From positions 134,745,795-134,809,794 of the forward strand of contig JBOZIK010000001.1 in assembly GCA_051453625.1 (NCBI GenBank): a DNA stretch of 64,000 nucleotides, given 5' to 3'. A model generated the notes under the pieces. That model did no database searches, had not been told where the DNA came from, and worked only from the letters and a program-made list of their open reading frames with translations. The position numbers and the translations under genes are program-made. The DNA comes from Welwitschia mirabilis. Taxonomy: Eukaryota > Gnetophyta > Gnetopsida > Welwitschiales. Positions 23,012 through 36,155 of this stretch are shown here, piece after piece (within the stretch, counting starts at the first letter, position 1; every line of letters begins with the position of its first letter).

Positions 23012-24900
23012 TGTGATGTTCCATTTTACCATTTTAAGATAATTTTATTATAAATATAAATATATAAATATTATACTAGGATCAATAATAATCATAAGGA
23101 CTATTTTCAAAAAAGATGGACTTCATTGTTGATAGTAGTGGATTACATTCCTTATCATTAACCAACAACCTTAAACTAGTGGTTAAAGGTAAAGACATGG
23201 ACTACAACCTGAGTTCTACTCCATGGACCCTTAGGGATTAGCTAAGGTTGTGATTAGTTACATCCACTCAGTCTATCCAACTCCATCTAATGCCATAGGC
23301 TTAAATAGCATAACAAAAGAATACAATGTTATATATTTAAGTTAGGATCATACCCTTTCATAATAACTCATTAATCATGATTATTTAGCATCTTAATTAA
23401 AAGATAATAGTTAGACATGCCATTAGTTATGTAAAAGAAAATAAACCTACAAGTCAAGATAGTATTAAAAAAACTTCTAATACTAAAATTAAAAAGTGAA
23501 ATAACCCTCAAGTAACCTAAATCATCCAACAAATAGAACTCTATTTAAGAATATAGTGCAATTTTATTATTTACCTTAAAACAATGTCTAGTCATTAAGG
23601 TTTGGATCATGGTGACATAATCTCATTTATTATATGAGTAGTGATGAAATATTCATGTCATTATATCTATCATAGCTCAAATGTAAGCATGAAAAGTAGG
23701 TAAGTTAGTGCTAAGAACCAGCAAACATTCATGAACCACTAATAAAACTATAAGTATAAATATTCACTTAAAATAATAAATACTTAGGATGGAAGTAACT
23801 TCATTTAAGTATTAGAAGTATAATGTAGATTGTAACTTAAAATAAAAAGGAAACTACAATTATATTAATCATAAGAAAATTCCTTAGATTCAAAAAAGAG
23901 GTTATATCTAATATAAACTAATCAGGCTAACCTTAAGGCTAGCTACTCTGAAAGGGATCTTAGTACATCTTGATGAAGATGATTCTACTCCATGGTTTTA
24001 AAGTCATTTCCATCAAAGGTTAAACAAAATGAAGGTATTTTAGCCATTTTTATAAATGAATCTAGGATAGGAGTATTTTAATTCCTTTGGCTTATAGTGG
24101 TAAGAAAAATAAGATTCCATCCTATTACATAAGGAGAAATCCTCATCTTCTTCTATTATATAGGAAATTTAAGATTCGTCATCTTGTAGCATTTGATGAG
24201 GTGGTTAGAATATTTGCATTATATTATTTTTTAGAGATTATCATGAATACTATAACATGTAGTCTTTGAAGTAGGATTCCTCCATTAATCAGTACCACCA
24301 CTCCTTATCTTTATTATTACCTCCACATGCCATTGCTACTTCATTAATGCCTTCTAGAATTAATGCCATATATTATTAAAGATAATAATTAATTTTTAAT
24401 TTAGTAATTGACTAAGTACATAACTATAATTCAAGTGTAACTCCATAGTGAATTTAGCAAGTGAATTTTAATATGATCTATTCCTAGATACAAGAACAAT
24501 TATATAGTTCATCAATGTGTTAGCATTTTCTATAGGACTACCTTCATCTTTTTCATCATGTTCCAATATCAACCACCTACATTTATCATGGGAAATTACA
24601 TAACTTCAAAATTAATATTAAAACTAATACCAAAGAAGATCAAAAAACTATTATTGGATTTAAAAAATCTATTATTGAAAAGGTATTTGAAACTATTCAA
24701 GAACTATTATCGATACCCAGTGGAATATTCAAAGTAATATAAATTAAAGCAATATCAATCTTATATTAAAATAGTGATGTTTTTCAAAAAATGGGTTGTT
24801 TTGGATTCATTTCTAATCTTATACATATGATCAATAATAAAAATACATTTCAATAGCCAAATGATGATGAGCTATATCAGTCATCCATAAACTTTAAGTT
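23012..24900. other. Anonymous AT-rich DNA, possibly LTR-derived at its left end
   Basis: The left edge opens TGTGATGTTCC next to the primer binding site and is probably the 3' edge of a minus-strand LTR. No matching far end, TATA box or poly(A) signal was located. The open frame at 24087-24269 (+) has no recognisable motif. Nothing else is defensible. Confidence 0.4.
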
Positions 24901-25004
24901 TATAGGTAAAATTCTTCGAGAAAAAGTTTTCTTTTGAACCAAACTATACCTTGACAAAAAACATTTTATTTGCTTACTTTCGGTATAAATGATTAAAAAA
25001 CTAA

Positions 25005-25042
25005 AGGGCTATAGCTCAGTTGGTAGAGCATCTCATTTACAT
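25005..25042 (+). pseudogene. Plastid-type trnV-UAC 5' exon fragment
   Basis: AGGGCTATAGCTCAGTTGGT followed by AGAGCATCTCATTTACAT matches the 5' exon of the plastid tRNA-Val(UAC) gene, as I know it, with one deleted A in the D loop and three transitions, two of them at former CpG or CpC-type cytosines. The 3' half is absent: to the right, gypsy RT sequence on the minus strand begins within ~50 bp. The ~100 bp to the left, including CTTGACA and ACTTTCGGTAT, could be plastid upstream sequence. It is a nuclear plastid-derived scrap, not a working tRNA. Confidence 0.7.
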
Positions 25043-25089
25043 ATGTACCAATAGTTTTCTATGAAAGATAGAATTGTATGGTAAAATCA

Positions 25090-25960
25090 TTAATTCAATA
25101 TCTTATCTAAGCTGAGTTGGCCTAAAATACTTGCTCTAATTGTTACTTTTTACAAGCTATCAGTCCATTTAAAGTCTTAATGTTTCTTGATGGTAGATAA
25201 TATTGGTATATAAATCTTGTTGAGATTTTTAATAGATAATCTATAAGCTTACTAACCCATGGAAACTATGAACATCCCTTGTTGATGTTGATCTAGGCCA
25301 ATTCATACTAGCCTTTATTAATATAGTTCCATCTTTATTCCATAATTGAAGATAACTATCTTAAAAACACTCATTTTATCTAATTAAAGATATACTTCTT
25401 TGCATTTATTATTAATTGGCCTTCTTTTAAGCTCTTTAGAATTTTTTTTAAAAAGTTCTCTATGCTTCTCAATATGATTGCTAAGCATTAAATATCATCT
25501 AAAGAAAGAATAATAAAATTTCTAAGAGTATGCTTTAATACCTTTATCTTTACTCTTATGAATGTACTTGAATCATTCATCAATTGGAATGGAATCATTA
25601 ATCATTTATACAATACATATAGGATTTTAAAATTTATGTTCATATGAATCTAGTAGTATTCATTATTTAAATTTGTCTTATTAAAAATGGATGCTCTTAT
25701 TAAATAATCTAAAATATCATCTACATGAGGAATAAGAAAGTGATACTTGATGATTATCTTGTTAATGGCTCTTATATTAATACCCATGTGTAACTACTTG
25801 ATATCCTTCTTTGGAATTAATATTACTAAAACATAAATAACAATAAAATATTCTTAATTAATCCTTTCTCTAGCAACTACTATATCTATCTGCCTATATC
25901 CTTTCCTTCATGTTGTGCTACTCTATATGATGCTTTATTTGCAATTAAAACATTAGGACA
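25090..25960 (-). pseudogene. Ty3/gypsy (chromovirus-like) RT remnant
   Basis: The minus strand reads LIPKKDIK, HMGINIRAINKIIIKYHFLIPHVDDILDY, then NNEYYQIHMN, and after the damaged catalytic box WPRSTSTRDVHSFHGLVSL and FIKNLNKIYIPI with FKWTDSL. These are RT motifs 1-3 and the thumb/connection region of a chromovirus-type gypsy. The expected RNase H downstream is missing because plastid-like DNA adjoins at ~25043-25090. It is distinct from the Athila family (IDFKKLN there, INIRAIN here). Dead. Confidence 0.8.
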
Positions 25961-25979
25961 AAAATGTATTTGATGATTT

Positions 25980-26250
25980 ATGATTATAAAAGTTAATGAA
26001 CCAAAAATAAAATTGGAGGAATATTCAACAAATGAAGATTTTAAAGAAGAAATATGTTGTTTTTGCTTTGAGTTGATACTTGATTTATATTATGAATTAT
26101 ATTCAAAATTATTAGAAAAAGAATATTTTAATTCATTTATATATGATTTCTATCAACTAAATTATAGTTTCTTCAATATTTTATTTCATTTATAGGTACC
26201 TATATCTCCATTTTCACTATACTTTATGAACTTATTTATTTTTATTTTAA
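25980..26250 (+). pseudogene. Inverted scrap of the unclassified repeat
   Basis: The open frame 25980-26195 and the 50 bp after it (GGTACCTATATCTCC) match the minus-strand sequence at 15045-15300 of block A and ~31500-31745 of block B. It is therefore an inverted copy. It is the longest stop-free version of the motif (KEEICCFCFELILDL). It lies head-on against the minus-strand gypsy RT on its left and block B on its right. Confidence 0.55.
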
Positions 26251-28950
26251 ATATTACTTATTTCTTTCAAAAATTATAATTTAACACCTTCCAAATGTTT
26301 ATATATAAGAGAAAAAACCTTATTCAAACTATGAAAATTTATTTATTTGGGATTCAAGAAAATGTTTGTGTAACAATCTAAAACAATTTTTCCCATATTA
26401 TTATTTTCATAAACATGTTGATTTTATTCATCTTTAAAATAAGGTTTACACTATAGATTTTTTGCTTTATAGATACATGTAAAAAGATTTTATAATTTGT
26501 ATTACCTTATTTGATCCACTTAGCTTTTTTTCTTTGGAACTAATAAGATCATTATCATTTTCATAAAAGATAAACATCCCAAAGTAATCTTTGTTCTTTA
26601 TTCTATAAATAATCTAGTCATTTGTATTTTTGAATCTCTTCTTAAAATTACTAAATCAAATCATATTTTTTATTTTTTTCCAATTCATCATGTAAGACCT
26701 ATATTAAGATTTTATGTATTCCTTTATATTCTTTAACTTTTATTATAATTATAATTTCCTTAAGTGCTTAGATTTACTCTTTCACCATTCTTAATGTTTT
26801 TAATTTTAATCAAGAAATTAAAATCAATCATTCATTTGTAAAAAACGTCATAATCTATTTAATTAGTATGAGTTTGAAGAAGAATCAACCAATAATCTAA
26901 TTTAATACAAGTAATAGTTTAACTCTAGGAATATAGAAAACTTAAAAGATAAAAAAAACGTTCATAAGAAATTTTTTTTAAAGCTTTACGAATTAAATAC
27001 AAAACATATTTGTATTACTTCAATTATATATATAATTTTTTATTAGAGTTTCTATAAAATTACATTTAGTACTTATACCTCTTGTAAAAGGCTTTGTTTG
27101 TTTAAAGAAAACTAAAGTTCCCACCCTTTTTAATATTTATGAATAATAGAATTGAAATGACCACCAATTAAAAAAGTATAAGAAGATATTAAAATATTTT
27201 AATAGAACAAATCTTAAAAATATTTCATTTTCAATATAGCTAATGAGTAATAAACACTAACTAAAGTTAATAAGAAAATTTCTATTCAAACTGATTATTT
27301 TAAATCTTTGTTGCATTACAACAAAAAAGACATAATAATCAAATATCACCTAATTTAAAAAGTAAAATAACATTAACAAAGTTCCTTATATAGGATATTT
27401 TTAATGATTAAAGTTGATTATTTAATTTCATAAATGAACACAAAATTAGAAATCCATTTTTTTAAATGAAATCATATTTTAAGGGTGTCAGTTATCAGGG
27501 GTTTTTTATAATTCCTTAGTTCCATCTACATATTATCATTGTGGCATGAAAGAAATGATATTATTTTCCTCTTTTTTATCTCTTTTAATCATAACACCAC
27601 AATATTTTCTTCTATTTGTATTTCTAATTATATCTTTGCATAATAGATAAGTAATTGATAATCTTTTATTTATTTATTTTCTTTCCCTTAAATATCCTAC
27701 ATTTTCTTTGTGATAATTTTTAATAAGAGAAGTTAGGACATTAACATGTAGGTAAGTTAATAGAAGAATTTTACTAAGATACATTATATCTAAAGTAATT
27801 AAATTGTTATCTTCTTTTGGTTTTTCTTATTTTAGACCCATAATTCATTTGAAGATCTAAAGATATTAAATATTCATCATTTTTAGCAATCAATCCATTC
27901 TTATTCTTTTTTCATGAATATTTCTTTACATGTACTACAATATTTTGCAGAATCACACTTCTTTTGAAGATCATTTAATGAAGATTAAACATTACTTATA
28001 TTTTTTTTTGGAGAAAAAATAGTATTTTTACTTTTCATTGTAAGACATGAATTATAGATATCTATTTCTTAATAAAAATATTTTTGTCTCTTACATTCAT
28101 AGCTTCCTCTTTGATTGATATATTATCAAGACCGTCTTTTATTCTTCAAATAATTATCTTACTTTGAATATTTCTTTGGCATGAAATGTAAAACTTTATA
28201 CATTGATGACATAGATGAATTCTTCATTAAAAACAATAAAAAATATTACAAACATTTATAAAACAACTTTAAACATGAACGAGTTTATAAAAAGAAAGTA
28301 TTCTATTTCTCGATTGCAAACTCGATAAGTTGGATAATCTCAAACTAAAAATTAATTATAATTCATTCATAAAAAATTAACCTAAGAAAGAAACTATTTA
28401 AGATAGATTTTTAAATCCCATATATCTATAGCTAAATTTTATAATTATGTCTAAATTATTTTGTAAGGTTAAGATAAACAAAAATTTTATTCTTGCATAT
28501 TTGGCTTTTATAGCTAAAATATTCAAGAGGATAAGATTCATACTTATTGGTTTCATACAGGAAATAATACATTCTATTTTACTTAGGCATCAAAACATTT
28601 AAATATTCTTATAATGTTTAAGAATTTAGGTTTTAAAATTGAATACTTATAAGAGTCTTTAAACAACCCTGTATGTTTGAGAAAGCTTTAAGTGTCCAAT
28701 GAAGGAATTTAAAAAATGAAAATCATTCTTATTCTAGCATTTAGTTTTTGTTAAACTTAAAGTAACTACATTTTACCTTGATGATATACACTACAAAAGT
28801 CCTATGTTAGTTATAGAATACATTCCTAGATTTAGATATGTTTTGAAAACCTCTATAATTGAAACTTTAACCTACTTTCTTAAATATTCTTCGCTAAAAT
28901 AATATTATAATTACATATAGAAAAGAAAATGTTACTTCAACTGTTATATT
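26250..28950 (-). mobile_element. LINE remnant (copy 2), 3'-truncated
   Basis: Co-linear with ~9720-12420 of copy 1 in the same orientation, and therefore the ORF1/endonuclease side of an L1-type LINE. Direct protein motifs are weaker than in copy 1. The assignment rests mainly on the nucleotide match, for example the stretches around 28190-28230 and 27555-27660. The missing RT means it is not a simple 5' truncation. Confidence 0.6.
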
Positions 28951-31900
28951 CTAAATATCCAAATAATCCTCAAACCTTTTTTAAATATTCACATATTATA
29001 GAAAAATTTATAATTTAGAATTACTAGAAAAAATTAAAATATTAGATAAAAAACTACATGAATTTAGATATCCATAAAAATAAGAAATGGTAAGACAAAG
29101 ATAATTTTAAATCTTAAAAGAATTATGACATTCTTTAAAGTTACTCAATAGAATTAGAAGCAATTAGATGAAAAAAATGAAACTAGCTCAAAACTATAGC
29201 TCTTTTCTTTGTAGAACAATTGCATATATTTTCGTTTCTAAAGAATATTTGATATCATGGTTGAATAATTATATCTGAATGCTACTTTTGTAAAAATTAA
29301 GAATTATTTTCTATGCATAATTTTCTTCATTATTCATGGATAAGAAAAGTTTTAGGTTTTATTTTTAATTAAAAAGTAAAATATACTTCTTTTAAAAGTT
29401 TTTTATCATTTGCCTCTTATGTATTATAAAAACATTAAAGAGAGGTCAACTCAAGATTCTTTAAATAGACTCTAAAAAAAGGAAAAACAAAAGAGAAAAA
29501 AAGAAAGGAAAAGGGGAATATAAGCCTCATGTTCAACCAATTTATACTCCAAAATGTAATATAATTATTTAAATATTTTAGTTTTAATACTTTTTTTTTA
29601 CTAGTATTTTATGATGAAGGATAGAGTACTAGATCTTTATCATGTTAAGATAATGTTGCCTTTATTTAGAGAGTAGTTTCTTAAGATCCAGGGTTGAAAT
29701 TAAAAACATGATTGTTTTGCACCTAACATTAATCTGTTTTAGAGAATGTACTTCTCTTATTAGTGGTGTAATGCTTATCATAAAATCAAATTTCTAACTC
29801 ATTTCCTCTCTCCATAAAAAAAAAAAGTAAAAAGAAAAAAAATGCTTTTATTATTATAACTTTATAACTTGCTAATTTTAGGATAGATTGTATATTTTGT
29901 TTAACATGAGGAGAATAAAATACATCATTAGTTAAAAATGTCTCCATTATTTATTTATATTCTTAATTCACTAGTGTGTACATAAAAGAATTTTTAGATC
30001 ATAGAAATTAAAGAAGAACCATAATTAATTAGTTATTATATTTTAAATTAATTTTTGTTACTAGCTAATTCCTTAAAACAACCTAAGTTAATATAAAAAA
30101 AGGTTATATATTTATTATTATAATAATTATATAAATTTTTTTACTCATGGAAAAGTACCCAAATTTGAATCATAATCCTTTAGACCATCACTTATACATC
30201 TAGAACTAGCTCATGATTTAGCTTTATCTTATAGTTTTTAATTTTTTCTTAAATTACACTTGATTTCACAGGATTTTTTTTTTGTAGCATTCCATTTCAT
30301 GCCTTTATTTTCTTACTTATTTTTTAAATTGTAAGAGTATTTTTTCCACTAAATGATGGTTCTTTTTATATAGTAATGATTTCTTATGGAATACAATTAT
30401 TTTGTTATATCTTTATTTTGTTTTTCTCCATTATTTTCTTCATGCATTTTTTCATCTTTAACATGATTGATAGCCTTCTAAATATTTAGAGATATTTTTC
30501 AAACATACATGAGATTTATGTAACGTCTTTAAGGAACTAAGAAGGACTTAAATCATGTAATTTATAATGTTCACATCATAGACTTCATATCTATGAGCTT
30601 TAATATTCTACTTAATCAAGTTCATCTTTGGCATTATTTTGTATATAAATTCTTCCATTTTTATTTTTAATTATTATTATTTATTAACAACATCTTAAGA
30701 GTTCTTTCATTTGATTTATCATAAAGTGTTTTAAGTTTGGTCTAAATGACTTTGATGAAATAATTGTGTTGAATTGTGACTCGAATAGATAGATTTATAA
30801 GATATAGTATTATGATTTTAGTATAGTATAATTTTTTCATCTTTCATATGGATCCCTTTCAATATTTTTTGTTTATGATAAGATTGTATTACCAAGAGAA
30901 AAACACTCATCCATGCTAAAATAAATACTTCTTTCTTTTAAAACATGTGTTAGAATTCAAGTCTTTTAAAAATGGACACTTTAAATTAGCATAATTTGAA
31001 AAAAGAATTTACTTTTATTATCATTATTAGCATTTTCTATCAACATGTTAAAATTTCTAGCAAATTATTTAAAATGTTATAACTTATAAAAGACATGTAT
31101 TCCTTGAATTTATTCTAAATTTAGATATTTATCAATTTACAATCTTTCTCTTGCAATTATTATAATTCCATATAATATAGTATTTGGAATTATTAAAAAA
31201 CGTTTTGTAATAAAAATCTTATTACATGTGATATGCTATTCAAAATTAGAAAAAATTAGAGAAATAGATTTGTGTTACTTTAAGAAATAAAATATAAAAT
31301 AAGCTTAAGAAAATAGAGATTTATTAGTTAGGGTAAGGGGCATTGAAACCTTAAAAAAAATGTTTTACATCAATATCAACAAAGTCAAATTTATAGATAA
31401 GATAAATAACAGTTATAGATTAAAGAAAAAGGAAAAACTAGGGATAAATCCTAAAAAAGGTATTGTAGATTAGAACATAGAAAGAATTAATATTTAAAAT
31501 AAAATTAAATAAGTTCATAAAGTATAGTACATATGGAGATATAGATGCCTGTAAATGAAATAAAATATTAAAGAAACTATAATTTACTTAATAGGAATCA
31601 GAGATAAATGAATTCAAATATTCTTTTTCTAATAAATTTTAATTTGATTCATAATCTATCAAGTATCAAGTTAAAGAAAAAACAAGATATTTCTTCTTGA
31701 AAATCTTCCTTTATTGGATATTCTTCCAAAAGATAACTTTAGTACACATGCTGACTTACTTATTAATAGGATTATCTTTAATCTTTTTAATAGCCTAATA
31801 TTTTCTATTAAGGTCTAATTGCTATAATTGACTTGATGTATTCTAGAGTAATGGGAGTATTTTTGTATTAGAAGATGAAGAAAAAAATACATCATGTTAA

Positions 31901-32629
31901 AGGTAAGTATTTAATGTTTGGTTTAGTATCCAAGATATTTCTTATAATGTTGTGAAACAGGTCAAAGGGAGATATTTGAGTATAATTTTTTAAGATAGAT
32001 TTGATTGTGGTTGTTAATAAAATCACTAAATTATCATTTATTATCCATACTAAAATCTTTAAAGTAAATGAATTTAAGTAGATAATTTAAATATCTTAAT
32101 TAATAGGCTTTAGGGTATTGTCTATGAGATTAAATAGTCTAAGAAAAATATCATTGTGAATTCTTACATGTTTCTTATGGTTATGTCTAAGTATTTATAG
32201 GGAAGTTAATAAATCTTATGAATTATATTGGCCACTGTATCTATCCAAAAATGTAGATTTGAATTCATTCTAAGAGGAATTATGTCGACTTGAAAGATCA
32301 AAGGGCTAAGAATTACATTCTTCTTTTAGTAGAAGACTAAAATATGTACACATGATAACTTCATGAGTAGTTAATAATATCTAAATTGATCTTTTAAAAG
32401 CCTTTACAAATTATTATGGAATAATAGAATTGCTTGGGAATAATGGTTTAGGAAGAAAACCTTTGACATCCTTAGGGATAGGATTAAAGGTTTAAAAATT
32501 TCAAGGGCCATTTCCTAGAATAGGAATAGGATTATCCACGATCTTTCTTCTACTTTGGTAGTTTGTAGTCAAAGGTAGTATTTGACTAATAAGAAAATTT
32601 AACTAGGTAAATATTCTACTATTAATAAT

Positions 32630-32818
32630 TTAATCAAGGAGATTAAAAAAGTTGTCTAGAGTGAAATGTATTTGTAAACTTTTTATATCTATCTTTTTGT
32701 CTCCATTATGAATTCGAAGAGGTATAAGACATGCATTGAGAAAAAAAATATTTTTCTTTTTAGTGTAAAAAACCTTTGTTGACCAAATTTTCATTATTTT
32801 ATTTATAACACTAGCCAA
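32630..32818 (-). pseudogene. Unclassified conserved coding remnant (block B copy)
   Basis: 62 codons open on the minus strand from an ATG, reading MASVINKIMKI and then FFLNACLIPLRIHNGDKKID. This is the better-preserved copy of the remnant at 16110-16330. No catalytic motif is present. It could be the beginning of a protein, since both copies have the ...INKIMKI stretch and this one a start codon. Confidence 0.45.
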
Positions 32819-32982
32819 CCAATATTGATCACCAATCTAAGGTTTATAATGTTGATTTCATATGTTAGGATGTAAAGTATGAATAACTTTTCAATAGCTT
32901 GGTAGAATTAGCAAATAAGATTAATGAATTATATATGATCATATTCAAGCTATATCAAATAATAACTTATAATAATTTTAAC

Positions 32983-33082
32983 NNNNNNNNNNNNNNNNNN
33001 NNNNNNNNNNNNNNNNNNNNNNNNNNNNNNNNNNNNNNNNNNNNNNNNNNNNNNNNNNNNNNNNNNNNNNNNNNNNNNNNNN
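32983..33082. other. Assembly gap (100 N)
   Basis: Standard-size gap of unknown true length. Sequence resumes ~2.1 kb back in block-B coordinates, so the gap may hide a tandem copy or a misjoin. Confidence 0.99.
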
Positions 33083-33725
33083 CAATATTTTTTGATTTAT
33101 GATAATATTGTATCAGCAAGAGAAAAACACTTATCCATGTTAAAATAAGTATTTATCCCTTTTAAAACATGTGTTGTTAGAATTTAAGTCTTTGAAAAAT
33201 GTACATGTCAAATTGGCATAATTTGAAAAAAGGATTTATTTTTATTATCATTATTAGCATTTGATATCATCACATTAAAATTTCTAGCTAAAATTCTCTG
33301 AGATGTTATAACTTATAAAAGACATGTATTCCTTGAATTTATTCTAAATGTAGGTATTTATCAATTTATAATCTTTCTCTTGCAATGATTATAATTCCAT
33401 ATAATATACTATTTGGAATTATTAAAATCTTTTCATATATTAAAAATTTTTAAAAACAAGAATCTATTTACATATGATATGCTATTTGAAATTAAATAAA
33501 AATAGAGAAATAAATTTGTGTTACTTTAAGAATTAAAGAATAAAATAAGCTTAAGAAAAATAGAGATTTATTGGTAACGGGAAGGGGCATTGAAACCTAT
33601 AGAGAAAAGTATTACATCAATATCAATGAAGTAAAATTTATAGATAAGATAAATAACATTTGTGGATTTAAAAAAAGAAAAAACTAGGAATAAAACCTAA
33701 AAAGGTACTATAGATTAAAACAAGA
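33083..33725. repeat. Third partial copy of block A/B
   Basis: Matches ~30870-31495 of block B and, less well, ~14480-15065 of block A, in the same orientation. It contains a ~125-bp part (ATTTATGATAATATTGTATCA...) present in B but absent from A, so it is closer to B. Confidence 0.8.
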
Positions 33726-33746
33726 ATATATATATATATATATATA
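33725..33746. repeat. (TA)n microsatellite
   Basis: About eleven TA units at the exact right edge of the third partial block copy. AT-rich microsatellites often mark breakpoints or insertion sites. Confidence 0.9.
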
Positions 33747-33959
33747 CGAAGCATAATATTACTGTTTACATATTTTAATTTTATTATCCCTTTATTCTTA
33801 ACTATTTTTTCATGTTAAAGGAGTTGGATAGCCCAAGGTTTATCATGCAAATATGATTCCACATTTAGTTTTCTTTTAGCCCTTTTGATTATCGCATTTT
33901 TTAAGATGGATCATTTTATTTTTTGATAATAATATTTTCTTGTTAACTAAGGGAATAAA

Positions 33960-34893
33960 TTTAAAGTAGGATTCCCTTGCATATTATAGGACTCCTGGTG
34001 TGAAGAGCTAACACCCTTATTTCTAGTGATGTTCCATCCACTATAAAAGTAGATTTTTAAATTATTTATTAAGGGAAAATACCTATAAAGTATTTTATAA
34101 TTAAAATCATGTTTTATTCCATGTTTTAGGTAAAGAGTTCAAATTTTTTAACCAAATACATTTCTTGCCTTTATTTCTTTTCCATAAAAAAATTCTTTCT
34201 ATATTTTTCATGTTCTTAATACTTGTTTTAAAGCCTAAAGATAAAGTATTAAACAAATTAATAAGGATTAAAGATAACATTAAATGAGTTGAGATACTTT
34301 TATTAGACTTCTATTGAGGTTATTACTCCTCAACATTTTTTTTTGCTTGTTATTTTATTAAGAACATTACTCCATAATTATTTCTTCACTTTCTTTAAAA
34401 AAAATGAGTCACTTATACATTTTCTAGGTAATATATTAATTTCAAAATTTGGTATTTTTTACGGTTCATAATCTTTCTTATAACCATGTTAAAAGTGCAA
34501 GACACTGGTTTTTTGATATAATAACTTAATTTAGAAATTTTGAAAAAAAGGTTACATAATATCTCAAATTCTCTTATTTTTTTTAATTTTCCTTATACAA
34601 AATATAATAATATTGTCTACATGTTAAACATGATTGAAATTAAGGATACATTATGTAACTTTAATATGTACTAAAAATTTATTTCTTTATTTCTTATTAT
34701 TTATTATTCCTAAAACTTTAGAAAAAATAAGAAAAAGGAATAATGACAATCTATCATATTTAATAACCATTCAATATAATAGAAAGATACTAAAATATAT
34801 AGTAAGTTTTTAATAGTTTCTTTCATTATTCTAAGAAATCAAATTTTTTAATTACACTTTAACAAAATCTAAATTTACTTTATCATACACTTA
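33960..34893 (+). mobile_element. LINE 3' part (inverted relative to copy 1)
   Basis: The reverse complement matches ~6900-7815 of copy 1, including the AGCTAACACCCTTATTTC segment (34006) and the ATAAAATGAT...ATTACACTTT segment near 34850. Its 3' side directly abuts the LTR starting at 34899, as in copies 1 and 4. No protein motif is readable. The call rests on the nucleotide match and its place in the LINE. Confidence 0.6.
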
Positions 34894-34898
34894 CTTAT
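34894..34898. repeat. Target-site duplication, left (CTTAT)
   Basis: CTTAT immediately precedes the LTR edge TGTTGCG and equals the 5 bp just after the other LTR edge (51757-51761). Five bases is the usual gypsy duplication length. Confidence 0.75.
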
Positions 34899-36142
34899 TG
34901 TTGCGATGTAAATCATGTGCTTGTCTTCATCTGTCAATAATATTTAATAATAACCTACAATGTTAGTATATAAAACACATAAAACACACTAGTATAGGGA
35001 TTTATCCTGAATGATATGCTCTATAGAAATTTAGAAGTACATTTGGAATACTCAATTAGAAAAAAATTAAAATATCATTTTATTCTAATATTAAAATAAT
35101 AAATGAAATGAAAATAAAATGATAAATGCAATGAAATGAGTAAATATAAAGATGAGATGCCATCTAAATGCAATTATTAATTAAGTTTATTAACTTATTA
35201 TCATTTAATTTGATCCTCATAGACTATATTAAAAATCACAATTAAACTTGATTCCAACATAACATTTGAAGAACATAAGAGAGAGATTTGAAAGAATTAA
35301 AATCTTTATTAATCAAAGTATTTCCACATCCATGTAGAAATAAAAATATCATCAATGAAAGAGACATAAACCAATACCAAGAAATTTCTTTCTCTACAAT
35401 TATGAAGGATTCCTTATCCAAAATGCTCTAGTGTTACAAGTGATTTAAATGCATAAAATATAAGTAAATGGGGAATCTAAGGTGGTTATTTATCGTTTTG
35501 AATTGACTATTTAAGTTACCAAGTAGTAATAGATTAAAAGTAATCATTTCACTAATTTTGTAATGTTTTCTCAATGTAACTTCTTCTTCCACTTGTCTTC
35601 TTGATGTAATGTCTTCTTAGTGTAATGTCTTTTTGATGTAATGTCTTTTTAGTATAACTTCTTCCTAATGTAATGTGTTCTTAGTGAAACATCTTCTTGA
35701 CTCTGTGTAATGTATTTTTCATGTAACATCTTCTTGATTATGTGAAAAGTCTTCTTCACGGGGTAGAGTTTGTTATAATGAGTCTAACACTTGGCCTTTG
35801 GATCATGATGCCTTTATAAGCTCATACAATTAACATGTATCTTCAATGTCATGACTATATCACTATCACATGTCATTATCAAATGTCATTACCATGTCAC
35901 TATTACATGTCATTGTCACATGTTACTATCACATGTCATTATCACATGTTACTACCACATGTAATTATCACATGTCTTCCTCAAATGCTTCATGATTACT
36001 CCATTTTAATCCAAATAATTATTAATTCTTTTATTTTTGGTGTTTGATATCAAAGTGATTAATTTTAGCATTAAACTTGCAAAAGAAACCTAAAAATACA
36101 CTCCAAACATGATGTTAAATAAGGCCAATTTAACTCACAACA
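34899..36142 (-). repeat. 3' LTR of the complete Athila-like element
   Basis: Terminal bases are TGTTG...CAACA (as read in either direction). On the minus strand it follows the polypurine tract. It contains both U3 minisatellites (35850-35975 and 35565-35765), a decayed TATA region near 35485 and an inverse AATAAAG-type signal region near 35315. Length is 1244 bp. It differs from its 5' partner by many substitutions and unit-number changes, so the insertion is old. Confidence 0.9.
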
Positions 36143-36155
36143 TAGCCCCCCATTA
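36143..36155 (-). promoter_or_regulatory. Polypurine tract
   Basis: The minus strand reads TTAATGGGGGGCTA immediately before the LTR start TGTTGTGAG. Purine-rich G runs at this place prime plus-strand DNA synthesis. A second, decayed tract with LTR-start sequence lies further inside (~36995-37025). Confidence 0.8.

Larger units (their letters stand above)
26245..32982. repeat. Long direct repeat, block B
   Basis: Second copy of block A, starting abruptly at the position equivalent to ~9715 (inside the LINE RT/endonuclease interval) and running to the position equivalent to ~16550, where a 100-N gap begins. It contains LINE endonuclease/ORF1 remnants (minus, ~27100-28950), a gag-like piece (minus, ~30520-30780) and unclassified coding remnants (minus, ~31560-32818). 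The LINE 3' part present in copy 1 is missing here. Confidence 0.8.

Noticed and set aside
25005-25080. Functional tRNA gene
   Set aside because: Only the 5' half of trnV is present; anticodon arm, intron and 3' half are missing and the D loop has lost a base.
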